DNA of 64,000 nt from positions 6,176 through 70,175 of the forward strand of contig DHQB01000023.1 of assembly GCA_002410065.1 (NCBI GenBank), written 5' to 3'. Made by a program: the position numbers and the translations under genes. Positions 7,966 through 17,071 of this stretch are shown one piece after another. The DNA is from Bacteroidales bacterium UBA5349 (GTDB lineage: Bacteria > Bacteroidota > Bacteroidia > Bacteroidales > Tenuifilaceae). Each line of letters opens with the position of its first letter. Positions within the stretch are counted from its first letter, which is position 1. Under the pieces are notes generated by a model. It worked only from the letters and a program-made list of their open reading frames with translations. It was not told where the DNA came from and searched no databases.

Positions 7966-9225
7966 ATGAAATTCGAAAAATATAATTTTCTGCCCGCTTT
8001 AATGCAGAACATCACCAATATGGGCTTTAAGCGGCCCACTGATATTCAGTATAAAGCAATTGTACCAATACTAAATGGGGAGGATGTTATGGCCGTTGCC
8101 CAAACGGGTACTGGAAAAACCGCAGCCTTTGCTATGCCCATAGTGCATATCTTTTCAACAAAACGAACTAAAGTTGAAGCGTTTTTACCCCGTTGTTTGG
8201 TTATGGTACCAACGCACGAGTTGGCCATTCAGGTCTCATCTGTTTTTAGCGCATTAATGAAGGGAACAGGCCTTAGCAGTTTAGCCCTATTTGGTGGTAT
8301 TGAGCAAGATCTGCAGGTAAACATGCTAAAAAAAGGGGTTGAAGTATTGGTGGCTACACCTGGCCGGATGTTCGATTTGGCTAGTCAGGGCTACCTAAAG
8401 TTTCAAAATGTGGAGATTCTTGTTCTCGACGAGGCCGATCATATGCTAGAACTTGGTTTCATAACCGATATGGATCAGTTATTTAGGAGAATGCCCCGCA
8501 AAAGGCAAACGCTATTCTTCTCGGCTACAATAAATCCAAAGATAAAAGACCTAGCCTATAATCTTGTTAGTCACGGGGTGCGTATTCATATATCACCTCA
8601 CGATCCGATATCAAAAAATATTGATCATAGCGTTGCCTATATCGAAATGGATGATAAACGGTTTTTCCTTGAGCACGTAATTAAAGGTTACCCCGATAGC
8701 AAAATTTTAGTGTTTGTGCGCACAAAGGTAAGAGCAGAGAGGGTTTTAAAAGCACTTGAACGGGTTGAACTATCAGGTCAAACCATACATGGTGACAAGG
8801 AGCAGAAGGAGCGAAGTATGGTTATGAGCCAATTCAAAACTGGTGCCAACAAAGTACTTATTGCTACCGATGTAAGTGCACGGGGCATTGACATACCCAA
8901 CGTTGATATTGTTGTTAATTATGATTTGCCCGAAGTTTTAGAGAACTATGTGCATAGGGTAGGGAGAACGGGTAGAGGTGATAAAAGAGGAATGGCTATA
9001 TCTTTCTGCAGCGAAGAGGAGCGTGAGGTGCTTAAGCAGATTGAAGAATATTTGGGTAAACCTATTGCAGTTGCAGAACTCACTAAAGATGAGTATGAGG
9101 CAACTATCGATATTTCAGAATCGGCCGAGCATGATTGGCAATCACTAATTGATGAGCAAAACTCCCTTGAGGCAAAACAAAAACTTAAATTAAAGCCAAA
9201 GCAAAAGCGGAAGAAGAAACGCTAG
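7966..9225 (+). CDS. DEAD-box ATP-dependent RNA helicase (RhlE-like)
   Basis: The 419-residue protein has every superfamily-2 DEAD-box motif: Q motif (FKRPTDIQ), motif I AQTGTGKT (residues 45-52), Ia VPTHELA, Ib TPGR (131-134), II DEAD (155-158), III SAT (186-188), V ATDVSARGIDIP and VI HRVGRTGR. The C-terminus is a short, strongly basic tail (KPKQKRKKKR) of the sort that anchors these enzymes to structured RNA. It unwinds RNA duplexes using ATP, in ribosome assembly or mRNA decay. The usual Arg of motif Ia (PTRELA) is replaced by His, a conservative difference. It is not closely linked to neighbours. Confidence 0.95.
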   Translation: MKFEKYNFLPALMQNITNMGFKRPTDIQYKAIVPILNGEDVMAVAQTGTGKTAAFAMPIVHIFSTKRTKVEAFLPRCLVMVPTHELAIQVSSVFSALMKGTGLSSLALFGGIEQDLQVNMLKKGVEVLVATPGRMFDLASQGYLKFQNVEILVLDEADHMLELGFITDMDQLFRRMPRKRQTLFFSATINPKIKDLAYNLVSHGVRIHISPHDPISKNIDHSVAYIEMDDKRFFLEHVIKGYPDSKILVFVRTKVRAERVLKALERVELSGQTIHGDKEQKERSMVMSQFKTGANKVLIATDVSARGIDIPNVDIVVNYDLPEVLENYVHRVGRTGRGDKRGMAISFCSEEEREVLKQIEEYLGKPIAVAELTKDEYEATIDISESAEHDWQSLIDEQNSLEAKQKLKLKPKQKRKKKR

Positions 9226-9324
9226 TTTTGGTTTACTAAACAATTTAATAGTTGTAACGTTATAGTGTGGCGTTGAATTTAATCAGACTTTATATAATTA
9301 AGAATTAACCTAAAAATAACTATC

Positions 9325-9825
9325 ATGAGAAACATTACCCTTTTTGCCACGTTTTTTGCAGCTACCTTCTTGTTCCTTTCTTCGACAATATATTCACAGG
9401 AAAATAAACTAGAACGCCCTTCTAAAACTGGAGTTTCAGAGGTAGATAAGTTCGTTGACAAAAGTTTTAATACCTATGAGGAAAGCCTAGATATTTCCAA
9501 AGCAGTTAGTTTTATATCTGTTGTAGATGAAGGGAATGGCAAATGTATTAAGGATGCCCAAGGCCAACCAATATCCAAGCCTGATGCTTTAACACAATTA
9601 GGAGAACTATTGGTTAGAGCAAAAAATCAGAATGAGAATGTAAAAGCAGTACAAGATCTGCAGAAATCTGCTACCGATGCAGCAAAAAAGGCATCGCTAC
9701 AAAAGAAACCAGCAGTTACTAAAAACATGAAATTGGGTGCAGATGCATTATCAAAATCAGTTCAGGAAACCAAAAAGCAAATTGAAGAGATTGATCGCCA
9801 AATTGAGGATATAAAGAGTATTTAG
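9325..9825 (+). CDS. Secreted helical protein of unknown function
   Basis: A 166-residue protein with a clear signal peptide (MRNITLFATFFAATFLFLSS, cut near TIYS-QE). The mature part is lysine/glutamate-rich and predicted helical, with coiled-coil-like heptads near the end (VQETKKQIEEIDRQIEDIKS). I do not recognise a domain. It is followed by a strong bidirectional terminator, so it is monocistronic. Its own promoter could not be identified. Confidence 0.75.
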   Translation: MRNITLFATFFAATFLFLSSTIYSQENKLERPSKTGVSEVDKFVDKSFNTYEESLDISKAVSFISVVDEGNGKCIKDAQGQPISKPDALTQLGELLVRAKNQNENVKAVQDLQKSATDAAKKASLQKKPAVTKNMKLGADALSKSVQETKKQIEEIDRQIEDIKSI

Positions 9826-9850
9826 TAGGAGACTTGACCTTTTTAATGCT

Positions 9851-9887
9851 AAAAAAGGCTAACCAATTTATGGCTAGCCTTTTTTTG
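9851..9887. terminator. Bidirectional terminator between the secreted protein and tRNA gene
   Basis: AAAAAAGGCTA pairs with TAGCCTTTTTT around a short loop. The T-tracts on both strands fit termination of the upstream plus-strand gene and of the minus-strand tRNA. Confidence 0.85.
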
Positions 9888-9961
9888 TAGCGAGAGGCGG
9901 GCTTGAACCGCCGACCTCATGATTATGAATCATGCGCTCTAACCAGCTGAGCTACCTCGCC
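9888..9961 (-). tRNA. tRNA with CAU anticodon (Met, possibly Ile2)
   Basis: Read on the minus strand the 74-nt gene folds into a full cloverleaf. The acceptor begins GGCGAGG, the D arm contains AGCTCAGCTGGTTAGAGC, the anticodon loop is TTCATAA, and the T arm is GGCGGTTCAAGCCCGCC. The discriminator base is A and CCA is not encoded. The CAU anticodon is shared by elongator tRNA-Met and by tRNA-Ile2 (where C34 is modified by TilS). I favour Met, but the sequence alone leaves both open. It is not an initiator tRNA by its G1 and general pattern. Confidence 0.9.
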
Positions 9962-9995
9962 ATCATGTGCAATTGGCCGCGGCAAATTTGCGTGG

Positions 9996-10025
9996 CAAAA
10001 GTATAAAATATTTTTAAACCAACAA
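9996..10025 (-). promoter_or_regulatory. Promoter of the CAU tRNA
   Basis: On the minus strand TTG (10023-10025) is followed after exactly 19 nt by TACTTTTG (9996-10003), a textbook Bacteroidota promoter 35 nt before the mature tRNA 5' end. Confidence 0.75.
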
Positions 10026-10214
10026 GTATTAAGTTTCTAAATAGAATTAAACTAATTGCTGTATCCAAACGTTTGCACCAAAATTATTAACATTCAAGCA
10101 GATGCCGTGTTAGTAACTAATAGTCATTTTCTATATGTTTAATCAAAAATAACCTTTATATTGCAATAAGAGGAATATTCCATGATATTTATTCATGGAG
10201 AAATATGTAAGATT

Positions 10215-10601
10215 ATGGAGAATGTGAAGATTAACAATGTGGTTGAGTTAGAATTTACTTTCAATACATCGGCTGGGATACTTTATAATAGGCTAAGTAC
10301 ACCATCCGGCCTATCGGAGTGGTTTGCTGATGATGTTAACCTTGATGGAAACATTTTCACCTTTATTTGGGATAATTCTGAGAGCCAAGCTGAGATGGTA
10401 GGTAGCAAAGAGAATAAATTTGTTCGTTTTAAGTGGTTAGGAGAGGATGACGCTTACTTCGAGTTTAGGATCTGCCCCGATGAGTTAACAGGAGGTGTTG
10501 CCCTGCACGTTACCGAACTTTTGGTAGATGAAGATACCGAAGATGCCGAATCACTTTGGAACTATCAGGTTAATGAGCTTAAAAGGAATTTAGGAATTTA
10601 A
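10215..10601 (+). CDS. START-like (AHSA1-type) domain protein
   Basis: A 128-residue single-domain protein of the START/Bet v1-like fold. The family hallmark near the N-terminus is LSTPSGLSEWFADDV, followed by the FTFIWDN and YFEFRI strands. Proteins of this sequence type are widespread in Bacteroidota, usually next to the lptF/yjgP gene as here, but their ligand is unknown. An in-frame ATG exists at 10182. The ATG at 10215 (MENVKINN) matches the usual N-terminal length of about 128 residues and is chosen. Confidence 0.88.
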   Translation: MENVKINNVVELEFTFNTSAGILYNRLSTPSGLSEWFADDVNLDGNIFTFIWDNSESQAEMVGSKENKFVRFKWLGEDDAYFEFRICPDELTGGVALHVTELLVDEDTEDAESLWNYQVNELKRNLGI

Positions 10602-10776
10602 ATTTCCCCTAATTCTCCTCATGTTATTGCCCATTCTATGAGCATTTTTTTAGCAAACCATTTTACTGCCGCCATGACCTTTTTTTGCATAGGTTAAAAG
10701 CTAGGTAAGACATTTCAAAATCAGCACAAATACTATCTATTTGCATTTATTAAGATTAATAGGGTAAAAAAATCAC

Positions 10777-10784
10777 TACTTTTG
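10777..10784 (+). promoter_or_regulatory. -7 promoter element upstream of lptF/G
   Basis: TACTTTTG fits TAnnTTTG and lies about 88 nt upstream of the permease start codon. No TTG lies at 19-21 nt upstream, so support is from the -7 half only. Confidence 0.45.
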
Positions 10785-10871
10785 CCCTTAATTATAATAT
10801 GGTTTAGCTGAAAATCGTTTAGATTTTTAGTTAACTTGATTTTGTTACATTGCAAGTGCTCCGTTCTGCGT

Positions 10872-12338
10872 ATGAAAAGGCTCCATTGGTTTGTTCTGAA
10901 ATCTTATCTCGGCCCGTTGATCATGACCTTCTTTATTGTCATGTTCATACTGCTTATGCAGTTTCTGTGGAAGTATATTGATGACTTGGTGGGGAAGGGG
11001 CTTGAATTAGATGTTATAATAGAGTTGCTGGTTTACGCTTCGGCAGGTCTCGTGCCAATGGCATTGCCATTATCAACACTATTGGCATCGCTTATGACGC
11101 TGGGTAACCTAGGCGAAAATAATGAGCTACTGGCCATGAAATCTGCAGGTATCTCACTCCCTCGAATAATGCTGCCGCTAATTGTAGTCACCATCCTTAT
11201 TTCCGCTGGCGGGTTTTTCTTCTCAAACAATGTATTGCCCTACACAAACCTCAAAATGAGTACATTGCTGTGGGATGTTAAGCAGCAACGTCCCGATTTA
11301 TCTATAAAAGTTGGAGTTTTTAATAATGATATTGAAGGTTACAGCATAAAAATTTCAAACCGCGATCCGCAAACAAACCTGATGGAGAATGTGATAATTT
11401 ACGATCATCGTTCTAAGGAAGGGAATCTTGTGGTTACTGTGGCCGATTCTGGTTATATGCATCTTACAAAGGATGAAAAGTTCATGGTGGTAACTCTATA
11501 CACTGGTTATTCATATGAGGAGATGCTTGAAAATCGTGCTGATAGACGAGCTGGCAGTCGGAAGTTTCCGTCCCGTCGGAATAAATTTGATGAACAGGTG
11601 ATTTTAATAGAACTAGAAGGTTTCGGGTTAGAGCGTAGCAACGAGGATTTGTTTAAAAGTAGTTTTCATGCCCTAAACCTGCAGCAATTGGGGCGAACGC
11701 AGGATTCTCTTGCAAATGAGATAGACAATAGGTTAAAAGTGGCTAAAGATGCTTTGGTCAAGCACACTATCTTTCAAAACCCATTTAGCCTTACACGCGA
11801 TAGCGCAGCTTTGGTTACTTATAGGCTAAATGCCGACTCCATACTGACCTCTCTTCCTGAAAAACAACAGCACGGGATTGTTGAGCGTGCATTGTCTAGT
11901 GCCAGGGCGGCCAAAAATTCGGTAAGTTCTACTGCAATGGAGCTGGATAGCCGATCGAAACACATGGTTAGGCATACCATTGAGTGGCATCGAAAGTTTG
12001 CTCTACCGTTTGCTTGTTTTGTTTTCTTCTTTATTGGTGCACCGCTAGGTGCAATTATACGTAAAGGAGGATTGGGAATGCCAGTAGTGGTTTCGGTGCT
12101 ATTCTTTGTAGTGTATTATGTTATCTCACTTACTGGCGAAAAGTTTGCCCGAGAGCTGTTGTGGGATCCAAATGTTGGAATGTGGTTGTCGTCGTTTATC
12201 CTACTGCCTCTTGGCGCATTTCTTTCTTATAAAGCCACTGCCGATTCGGTAATAATGAATTCTGATTTTTACATTCAAGCATTCAAAAAACTTTCAGCTT
12301 TTTACGGGAAGGTTAAATCATCCTTAAAACGGAAGTAA
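10872..12338 (+). CDS. LptF/LptG-family LPS export permease
   Basis: A 488-residue inner-membrane protein of the YjgP/YjgQ family. Three transmembrane helices lie near the N-terminus (about 15-105), with the family signature FFIVMFILLMQFLWKYIDDL. A large periplasmic beta-rich domain follows (about 110-380), then three more helices (about 385-475) containing FFFIGAPLGAIIRKGG. LptF/G with LptB extract LPS from the inner membrane and pass it to LptC. Bacteroidota members are longer than E. coli LptF because of insertions in the periplasmic part, as seen here. An upstream in-frame start would add 12 residues; ATG 10872 (MKRLHWFVLKSYLGP) is the conserved N-terminus. The next gene's ATG follows directly after its stop codon, so the glycosyltransferase genes are cotranscribed. 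Confidence 0.92.
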   Translation: MKRLHWFVLKSYLGPLIMTFFIVMFILLMQFLWKYIDDLVGKGLELDVIIELLVYASAGLVPMALPLSTLLASLMTLGNLGENNELLAMKSAGISLPRIMLPLIVVTILISAGGFFFSNNVLPYTNLKMSTLLWDVKQQRPDLSIKVGVFNNDIEGYSIKISNRDPQTNLMENVIIYDHRSKEGNLVVTVADSGYMHLTKDEKFMVVTLYTGYSYEEMLENRADRRAGSRKFPSRRNKFDEQVILIELEGFGLERSNEDLFKSSFHALNLQQLGRTQDSLANEIDNRLKVAKDALVKHTIFQNPFSLTRDSAALVTYRLNADSILTSLPEKQQHGIVERALSSARAAKNSVSSTAMELDSRSKHMVRHTIEWHRKFALPFACFVFFFIGAPLGAIIRKGGLGMPVVVSVLFFVVYYVISLTGEKFARELLWDPNVGMWLSSFILLPLGAFLSYKATADSVIMNSDFYIQAFKKLSAFYGKVKSSLKRK

Positions 12339-13577
12339 ATGAGGATACTCATGTTAGCCAATAAGGTTCCTTTTCCCCCTAAGGATGGGGGTGCTTTTGC
12401 AACGCTAAACATGGCTCTTGGACTTGCTGAATCTGGTGCGGAAGTTACTCTGCTAGCTATGTCAACCCCCAAACACCCATCAAACGAGAAGGATTTTCCC
12501 GAGTCGATACTTAAGCAGATTAAGGTGCATACTGTTTTTGTAAATACAGAGTTATCACCATTTAAGGCGTTACATAATCTAATCTTTTCAAAGCATGCCT
12601 ATAATGCCCAGAGGTTTATAAGCAAACAATTTGGAAAGACTTTGGAGACTCTTTTAGTTCAGAACAGTTACGATATTGTGCAGCTTGAGGGCTTATATAT
12701 TTATCCCTATCTCGATATAATTAGAAAGCACTTTAGCGGAAAAATTGTGCTTCGTGCTCATAACGTTGAGCATGAAATTTGGCAAAGGAATGCTTCAATT
12801 CAAAGCAATAGATTTAAGCGTTGGTACTTTAACCATTTGGCCCATAGGGTTAAAAATGCAGAGGTTAATTTACTTAAGGGAATCGATTTGCTTATACCCA
12901 TATCACTTCGCGATCAGCAGATGCTTGAGCAGCTGGGATATAGCGGACAATCGTTTACATCACCCACGGGATACTGCTTAAGTAATAGAAGGGAGATGGA
13001 TGAAAACTTTGAACCCCTTTCGGTTTTTCACCTTGGTGGATTGGATTGGATTCCAAACCAAGAGGGACTTTTTTGGTTTTTAGACAACTGTTGGCCTCAT
13101 GTACTAACATCTGTTCCAGATGCTAAGTTCTACATAGCTGGGCGCAATGCAACTCAGAGTTTTATTAAAAAAATTAATGATTATCAGAATACTGTTTTTG
13201 TTGGTGAGGTTGAGGATTCCGGTGAATTCATGAGATCAAAATCGGTAATGGTAGTGCCTTTGCTTTCAGGAAGTGGAATGCGCATTAAAATTGTTGAGGG
13301 CATGGCATTGGGTAAGGCAATTGTGTCAACATCAATAGGTGCAGAGGGGATTGATATTGAGAACGAAAAGCATTTAATAATTGCAGATACTCCATACTTA
13401 ATGGCAAAGAGCATAGTTAAACTCCTTATCAATAAAAAAGAAATACTTAGAATTGGTGCGAATGCGCAGGTGTTTGTGAACCAGAACCTTGATAACACCA
13501 CTCTAACTCAAAATCTAATTGATTTTTTTAAACAAATCCAGAATGAGTCAAACTCTTTAATTAGTCGGCAGATTTAG
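12339..13577 (+). CDS. Glycosyltransferase family 4-like
   Basis: A 412-residue GT-B fold glycosyltransferase. The N-terminus MRILMLANKVPFPPKDGGAF is the typical acceptor-domain start. The C-terminal donor domain shows VVPLLSGSGMRIKIVEGMALG and GKAIVSTSIGAEGI, the glutamate-containing nucleotide-sugar binding motif of the GT4/GT1 group. It probably builds a surface polysaccharide or glycolipid. Its ATG abuts the stop of lptF/G with no gap, and a GT2 enzyme follows 43 nt later. Sugar donor and acceptor cannot be inferred. Confidence 0.9.
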   Translation: MRILMLANKVPFPPKDGGAFATLNMALGLAESGAEVTLLAMSTPKHPSNEKDFPESILKQIKVHTVFVNTELSPFKALHNLIFSKHAYNAQRFISKQFGKTLETLLVQNSYDIVQLEGLYIYPYLDIIRKHFSGKIVLRAHNVEHEIWQRNASIQSNRFKRWYFNHLAHRVKNAEVNLLKGIDLLIPISLRDQQMLEQLGYSGQSFTSPTGYCLSNRREMDENFEPLSVFHLGGLDWIPNQEGLFWFLDNCWPHVLTSVPDAKFYIAGRNATQSFIKKINDYQNTVFVGEVEDSGEFMRSKSVMVVPLLSGSGMRIKIVEGMALGKAIVSTSIGAEGIDIENEKHLIIADTPYLMAKSIVKLLINKKEILRIGANAQVFVNQNLDNTTLTQNLIDFFKQIQNESNSLISRQI

Positions 13578-13620
13578 CTAATTTTGTGCAGTTTTATAAG
13601 AAAGTCAAGCATTAGGATAA

Positions 13621-14802
13621 ATGATCAATATTCTTCTTCAAATTGTTTTTTGGGTGTCGTTTGCAGCAATGTTTCATTCGTATGTATTGTACCCTCTTTT
13701 TCTATGGTTCACAATGCGGATTACGAAAAAAACATCTTTTGAACAATATACAATTAGCGACGAATTACCATTTGTGTCAATTTTAATTGCAGCGCACAAT
13801 GAGGAGACTGTAATTGCTAAAAAAATTGAGAGCATTAATAATACCTCATATCCAGTGAGTAAATTTGAAATTATTATTGGGTCCGATTGCTCTACCGACA
13901 ATACAAACAGTATAGTAAAGTCGTTTGAGGCAAATTTAAACAGTGTTAAGTTAATCGAGTTTTATGAACGCCAAGGAAAAATAGGCGTAATGAACAAACT
14001 GATTGATATCGCCCGTGGCGAGATTATTATTTCAACCGATGCAAATGTGTTTTTTGAGAAGAGCACAATTTTTGAATTGGTAAAAAACATGAAGGACTCG
14101 AGCATAGGTTTGGTTGACTCAAGAATGGTAAATACAGGATTGAAACAGACAGGAATATCAATACAGGAAAGTGCGTATATAACCCACGAGGTATTGGTGA
14201 AATATCGTGAGGGAATGCTATGGGGAACAATGATAGGGCCATTTGGTGGATGTTACGCCATTCGCAAGGAACTATTTGTAAAGCCGCCACTAAATTACCT
14301 GGTTGATGATTTTTACATCAACATGAAGGTATTGGAGCAGGGTAAAAAATGCCTTAATAATATTGAGGCTAGAGTGTATGAGGATGTTTCCAATGAATTG
14401 TCTGAAGAGTTTCGCAGAAAAGTAAGAATTGCACAGGGTAATTTTCAAAATTTAAAAACATTCAGAAAAATGCTTTGGCCGCCAACCAAACCTCTAGCAT
14501 TTGCGTTTATATCACATAAGGTAATTAGATGGTTTGGACCATTTTTAATATTGCTTTTGCTGTTTTCTAGCAGTTTTTTGGCATTTCAAAGCAATTTTTA
14601 TTATTGGTTATTAATGGCTCAACTTGCACTTTTTGTGCTCCCGCTAATCGATTTTGTTTTTAAGGCTTTACGGGTGCATATTTTACCGTTGCGTTTTGCA
14701 ACCCATTTTTTTAGTATGAACATAGCTCTTTTGGTAGGGCTAATAAAATATTTAAAAGGAGTTAACAGTAATGTCTGGAAACCAACCCAAAGAAATCAGT
14801 AA
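13621..14802 (+). CDS. Membrane glycosyltransferase family 2
   Basis: A 393-residue processive-type GT2 enzyme. It has an N-terminal membrane helix, a GT-A catalytic core starting FVSILIAAHNEETVIAKKIE, the nucleotide-sugar aspartates in GSDCSTDNT and STDAN, an acceptor-site VDDFY, and a QxxRW-like RIAQGN. Three to four C-terminal membrane helices follow. This layout resembles poly-N-acetylglucosamine or hyaluronan synthase-type enzymes, which polymerise at the membrane. The product here is unknown. The last 32 nt overlap the start of ribBA in another frame. Confidence 0.9.
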   Translation: MINILLQIVFWVSFAAMFHSYVLYPLFLWFTMRITKKTSFEQYTISDELPFVSILIAAHNEETVIAKKIESINNTSYPVSKFEIIIGSDCSTDNTNSIVKSFEANLNSVKLIEFYERQGKIGVMNKLIDIARGEIIISTDANVFFEKSTIFELVKNMKDSSIGLVDSRMVNTGLKQTGISIQESAYITHEVLVKYREGMLWGTMIGPFGGCYAIRKELFVKPPLNYLVDDFYINMKVLEQGKKCLNNIEARVYEDVSNELSEEFRRKVRIAQGNFQNLKTFRKMLWPPTKPLAFAFISHKVIRWFGPFLILLLLFSSSFLAFQSNFYYWLLMAQLALFVLPLIDFVFKALRVHILPLRFATHFFSMNIALLVGLIKYLKGVNSNVWKPTQRNQ

Positions 14803-16039
14803 ATTGAATACCATCGAGGAGGCCTTGGCTGACCTTAAGTCTGGTAAAATAATTATAGTAGTTGATGATGAGGACCGTGAGAACGAGGGCGATTTTATTG
14901 CAGCTGCCGAACTCATTACACCCGAAATTGTGAACTTTATGGCTAAGTACGGGCGAGGACTTATATGTGCACCCTTATCCGAAGAACGATGCAGAGAACT
15001 TGAACTTGAGTTGATGGTGGGGAACAACACAGCTTTACATCAAACCCCATTCACCGTTTCAGTCGATTTAATTGGTCAAGGATGTACAACGGGCATTTCT
15101 GCATCCGATAGGGCAAAAACCATTAAAGCACTTGTCGATCCCGATACTAAACCCGAAGATCTGGCTCGCCCAGGACATATATTCCCCTTAAAGGCAAGGG
15201 AGAAAGGGGTTTTGCGTCGAGCAGGACATACAGAGGCTGTTGTTGATTTAACCCGTTTGGCCGGACTAAAACCCGGTGGTGCTCTTGTTGAAATTATGAA
15301 CGAGGATGGAACAATGGCTCGACTTCCCGAACTCCTTGAGATTGCCAAACGCTTCAACCTCAAGATTATCTCAATTCAGGATTTGATAACCTATAGGCTA
15401 AACTTTGAGAGTGTAATTGAGATGGGGCAAAGGGTTAAACTACCAACTGATTTTGGTACGTTTGAGGCAGTTGCCTTTAGGCAAAAAGCACAAAATATTG
15501 AGCATATTGCTTTAGTTAAAGGAACATGGGAGCCCGATGAATCTATTCTGGTTCGTGTTCACTCATCGTGCGTTACTGGTGATATTTTTCACTCGCAACG
15601 TTGCGATTGCGGAACACAGCTTCAACTTGCCATGGAGATGATTGAGCGTGAAGGGAAAGGAGTACTTGTGTATATGAATCAAGAGGGTAGGGGCATTGGC
15701 CTTTTTAATAAAATTCATGCTTACAAACTTCAGGAGGAAGGGCTTGATACAGTAGACGCTAATATTGAGTTGGGTTTTCAGCCCGATGAGCGTGAGTATG
15801 GTGTTGGTGCAAGCATAATTCGTGAACTTGGTGTTCGTAAAATGAGGTTGCTAACCAATAACCCTGTAAAGAGAAGAGGCCTTGAGGGTTATGGTATTGA
15901 GGTTGTTGAAAATATTCCGCTGGAAGTGCCATCCCGAAAGGAAAACGAGTTCTATATGCGCACAAAGCGCGATAGGATGGGTCATAAACTTTTGCTCTTA
16001 CCCGATTTACCCAAGACGGATAATAAAAAGGAAAAGTAG
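14771..16039 (+). CDS. ribBA: Bifunctional DHBP synthase / GTP cyclohydrolase II
   Basis: A 422-residue fusion for the first steps of riboflavin synthesis. The N-terminal 3,4-dihydroxy-2-butanone 4-phosphate synthase domain (about 10-210) has VVDDEDRENEGDF (30-42) and RAGHTEAVVDL. The C-terminal GTP cyclohydrolase II domain (about 215-410) has the zinc ligands Cys267, Cys278 and Cys280 in SSCVTGD and RCDCG, then YMNQEGRGIGL and LTNNPVKRRGL. Both active sites look complete. The start overlaps the GT2 gene by 32 nt but is preceded by AAAGGAG, one of the few Shine-Dalgarno-like sequences in the window. No FMN riboswitch is possible at this position because the upstream DNA is coding. Confidence 0.96.
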   Translation: MSGNQPKEISKLNTIEEALADLKSGKIIIVVDDEDRENEGDFIAAAELITPEIVNFMAKYGRGLICAPLSEERCRELELELMVGNNTALHQTPFTVSVDLIGQGCTTGISASDRAKTIKALVDPDTKPEDLARPGHIFPLKAREKGVLRRAGHTEAVVDLTRLAGLKPGGALVEIMNEDGTMARLPELLEIAKRFNLKIISIQDLITYRLNFESVIEMGQRVKLPTDFGTFEAVAFRQKAQNIEHIALVKGTWEPDESILVRVHSSCVTGDIFHSQRCDCGTQLQLAMEMIEREGKGVLVYMNQEGRGIGLFNKIHAYKLQEEGLDTVDANIELGFQPDEREYGVGASIIRELGVRKMRLLTNNPVKRRGLEGYGIEVVENIPLEVPSRKENEFYMRTKRDRMGHKLLLLPDLPKTDNKKEK

Positions 16040-16048
16040 ACTAAGCAA

Positions 16049-17020
16049 ATGGATAGTTTAAAGGGTTTGCGAATTGTTTACATGGGTACTCCTGAGTTTG
16101 CTGTTGAGCCGCTTAGGGCACTAATGGTTAACTCAGCAAACCTTGTTGGTGTTGTTACTGCACCCGATAAACCGGCAGGAAGGGGACAGCGAATTGTACA
16201 GTCGCCTGTAAAGCAATTTGCCCAATTGCATAATATTAGCATCTTACAGCCTTTTAATCTAAAAGATCAGGGTTTTATTGACAGCCTAAAGGCACTTAAC
16301 GCAGATCTTTTTATTGTGGTGGCATTCCGAATGCTCCCCAAGATTGTTTGGAGTATTCCAAAACTCGGAACATTTAACCTACATGCTTCACTACTGCCTC
16401 AGTACAGAGGAGCAGCGCCCATTAATTGGGCAATAATGAATGGTGAATTGAGAACGGGGGTAACCACTTTCCTTATCGACGAAAAAATTGATACTGGTAA
16501 CGTTCTGCTTCAACAGGAAGAGGAGATCTACCCTGACGATACGGCTGGTGATTTACACGACAGGTTAATGGGTGTGGGAGCTGAGTTGGTAGTTAAAACA
16601 GCATTGAAACTATACGGAAAATCTATTGAAGCAATAGAGCAGCATAAACTTATAGAATTCGGGGAACTAAAGCCCGCTCCCAAACTTTTTAAGGAGAATA
16701 CTCGAATTCAGTGGGCAGAATCTGCATCGGTTTTGCATAATTTTATTCGGGGTTTAAGTCCATATCCTGCTGCTTGGACTGAGATGGTAAGCGACGATGG
16801 AAAGACAACAACAGCAAAAATATTAAGGGCAAAAGTTTCAGATATTTCAATTGAAATGCCTGTTGGGATAATTAAAACCGATGGTAAAACATGCCTTAGC
16901 GTATCGTGTGGTAAAGGTTCGATAGATATTTTGCAAATCCAACTATCGGGTAAAAAAGCCCTTCCCATTGACGATTTTCTGAAAGGGTTTAGGGCTGTTG
17001 AAAGTTATAGGTTTATTTAG
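16049..17020 (+). CDS. fmt: Methionyl-tRNA formyltransferase
   Basis: A 323-residue enzyme that formylates initiator Met-tRNA with 10-formyl-THF. The N-terminal Rossmann domain starts RIVYMGTPEFAVEPL. The formyl-THF site is HASLLPQYRGAAPINWAI, with the catalytic Asn/His/Asp triad region in this segment and IDEKIDTGNVL. A C-terminal OB-like domain (about 205-320) binds tRNA. It starts 9 nt after ribBA, so it belongs to the same operon. Confidence 0.96.
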   Translation: MDSLKGLRIVYMGTPEFAVEPLRALMVNSANLVGVVTAPDKPAGRGQRIVQSPVKQFAQLHNISILQPFNLKDQGFIDSLKALNADLFIVVAFRMLPKIVWSIPKLGTFNLHASLLPQYRGAAPINWAIMNGELRTGVTTFLIDEKIDTGNVLLQQEEEIYPDDTAGDLHDRLMGVGAELVVKTALKLYGKSIEAIEQHKLIEFGELKPAPKLFKENTRIQWAESASVLHNFIRGLSPYPAAWTEMVSDDGKTTTAKILRAKVSDISIEMPVGIIKTDGKTCLSVSCGKGSIDILQIQLSGKKALPIDDFLKGFRAVESYRFI

Positions 17021-17071
17021 TTCCCTCTTTTAGGTATAATTATTTCGGCAGTTTGCTTTACCTGTCAATTC

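Noticed and set aside
14700..14770. FMN riboswitch in front of ribBA
   Set aside because: The DNA upstream of the ribBA start is coding for the GT2 membrane segments and carries no RFN-type conserved blocks.
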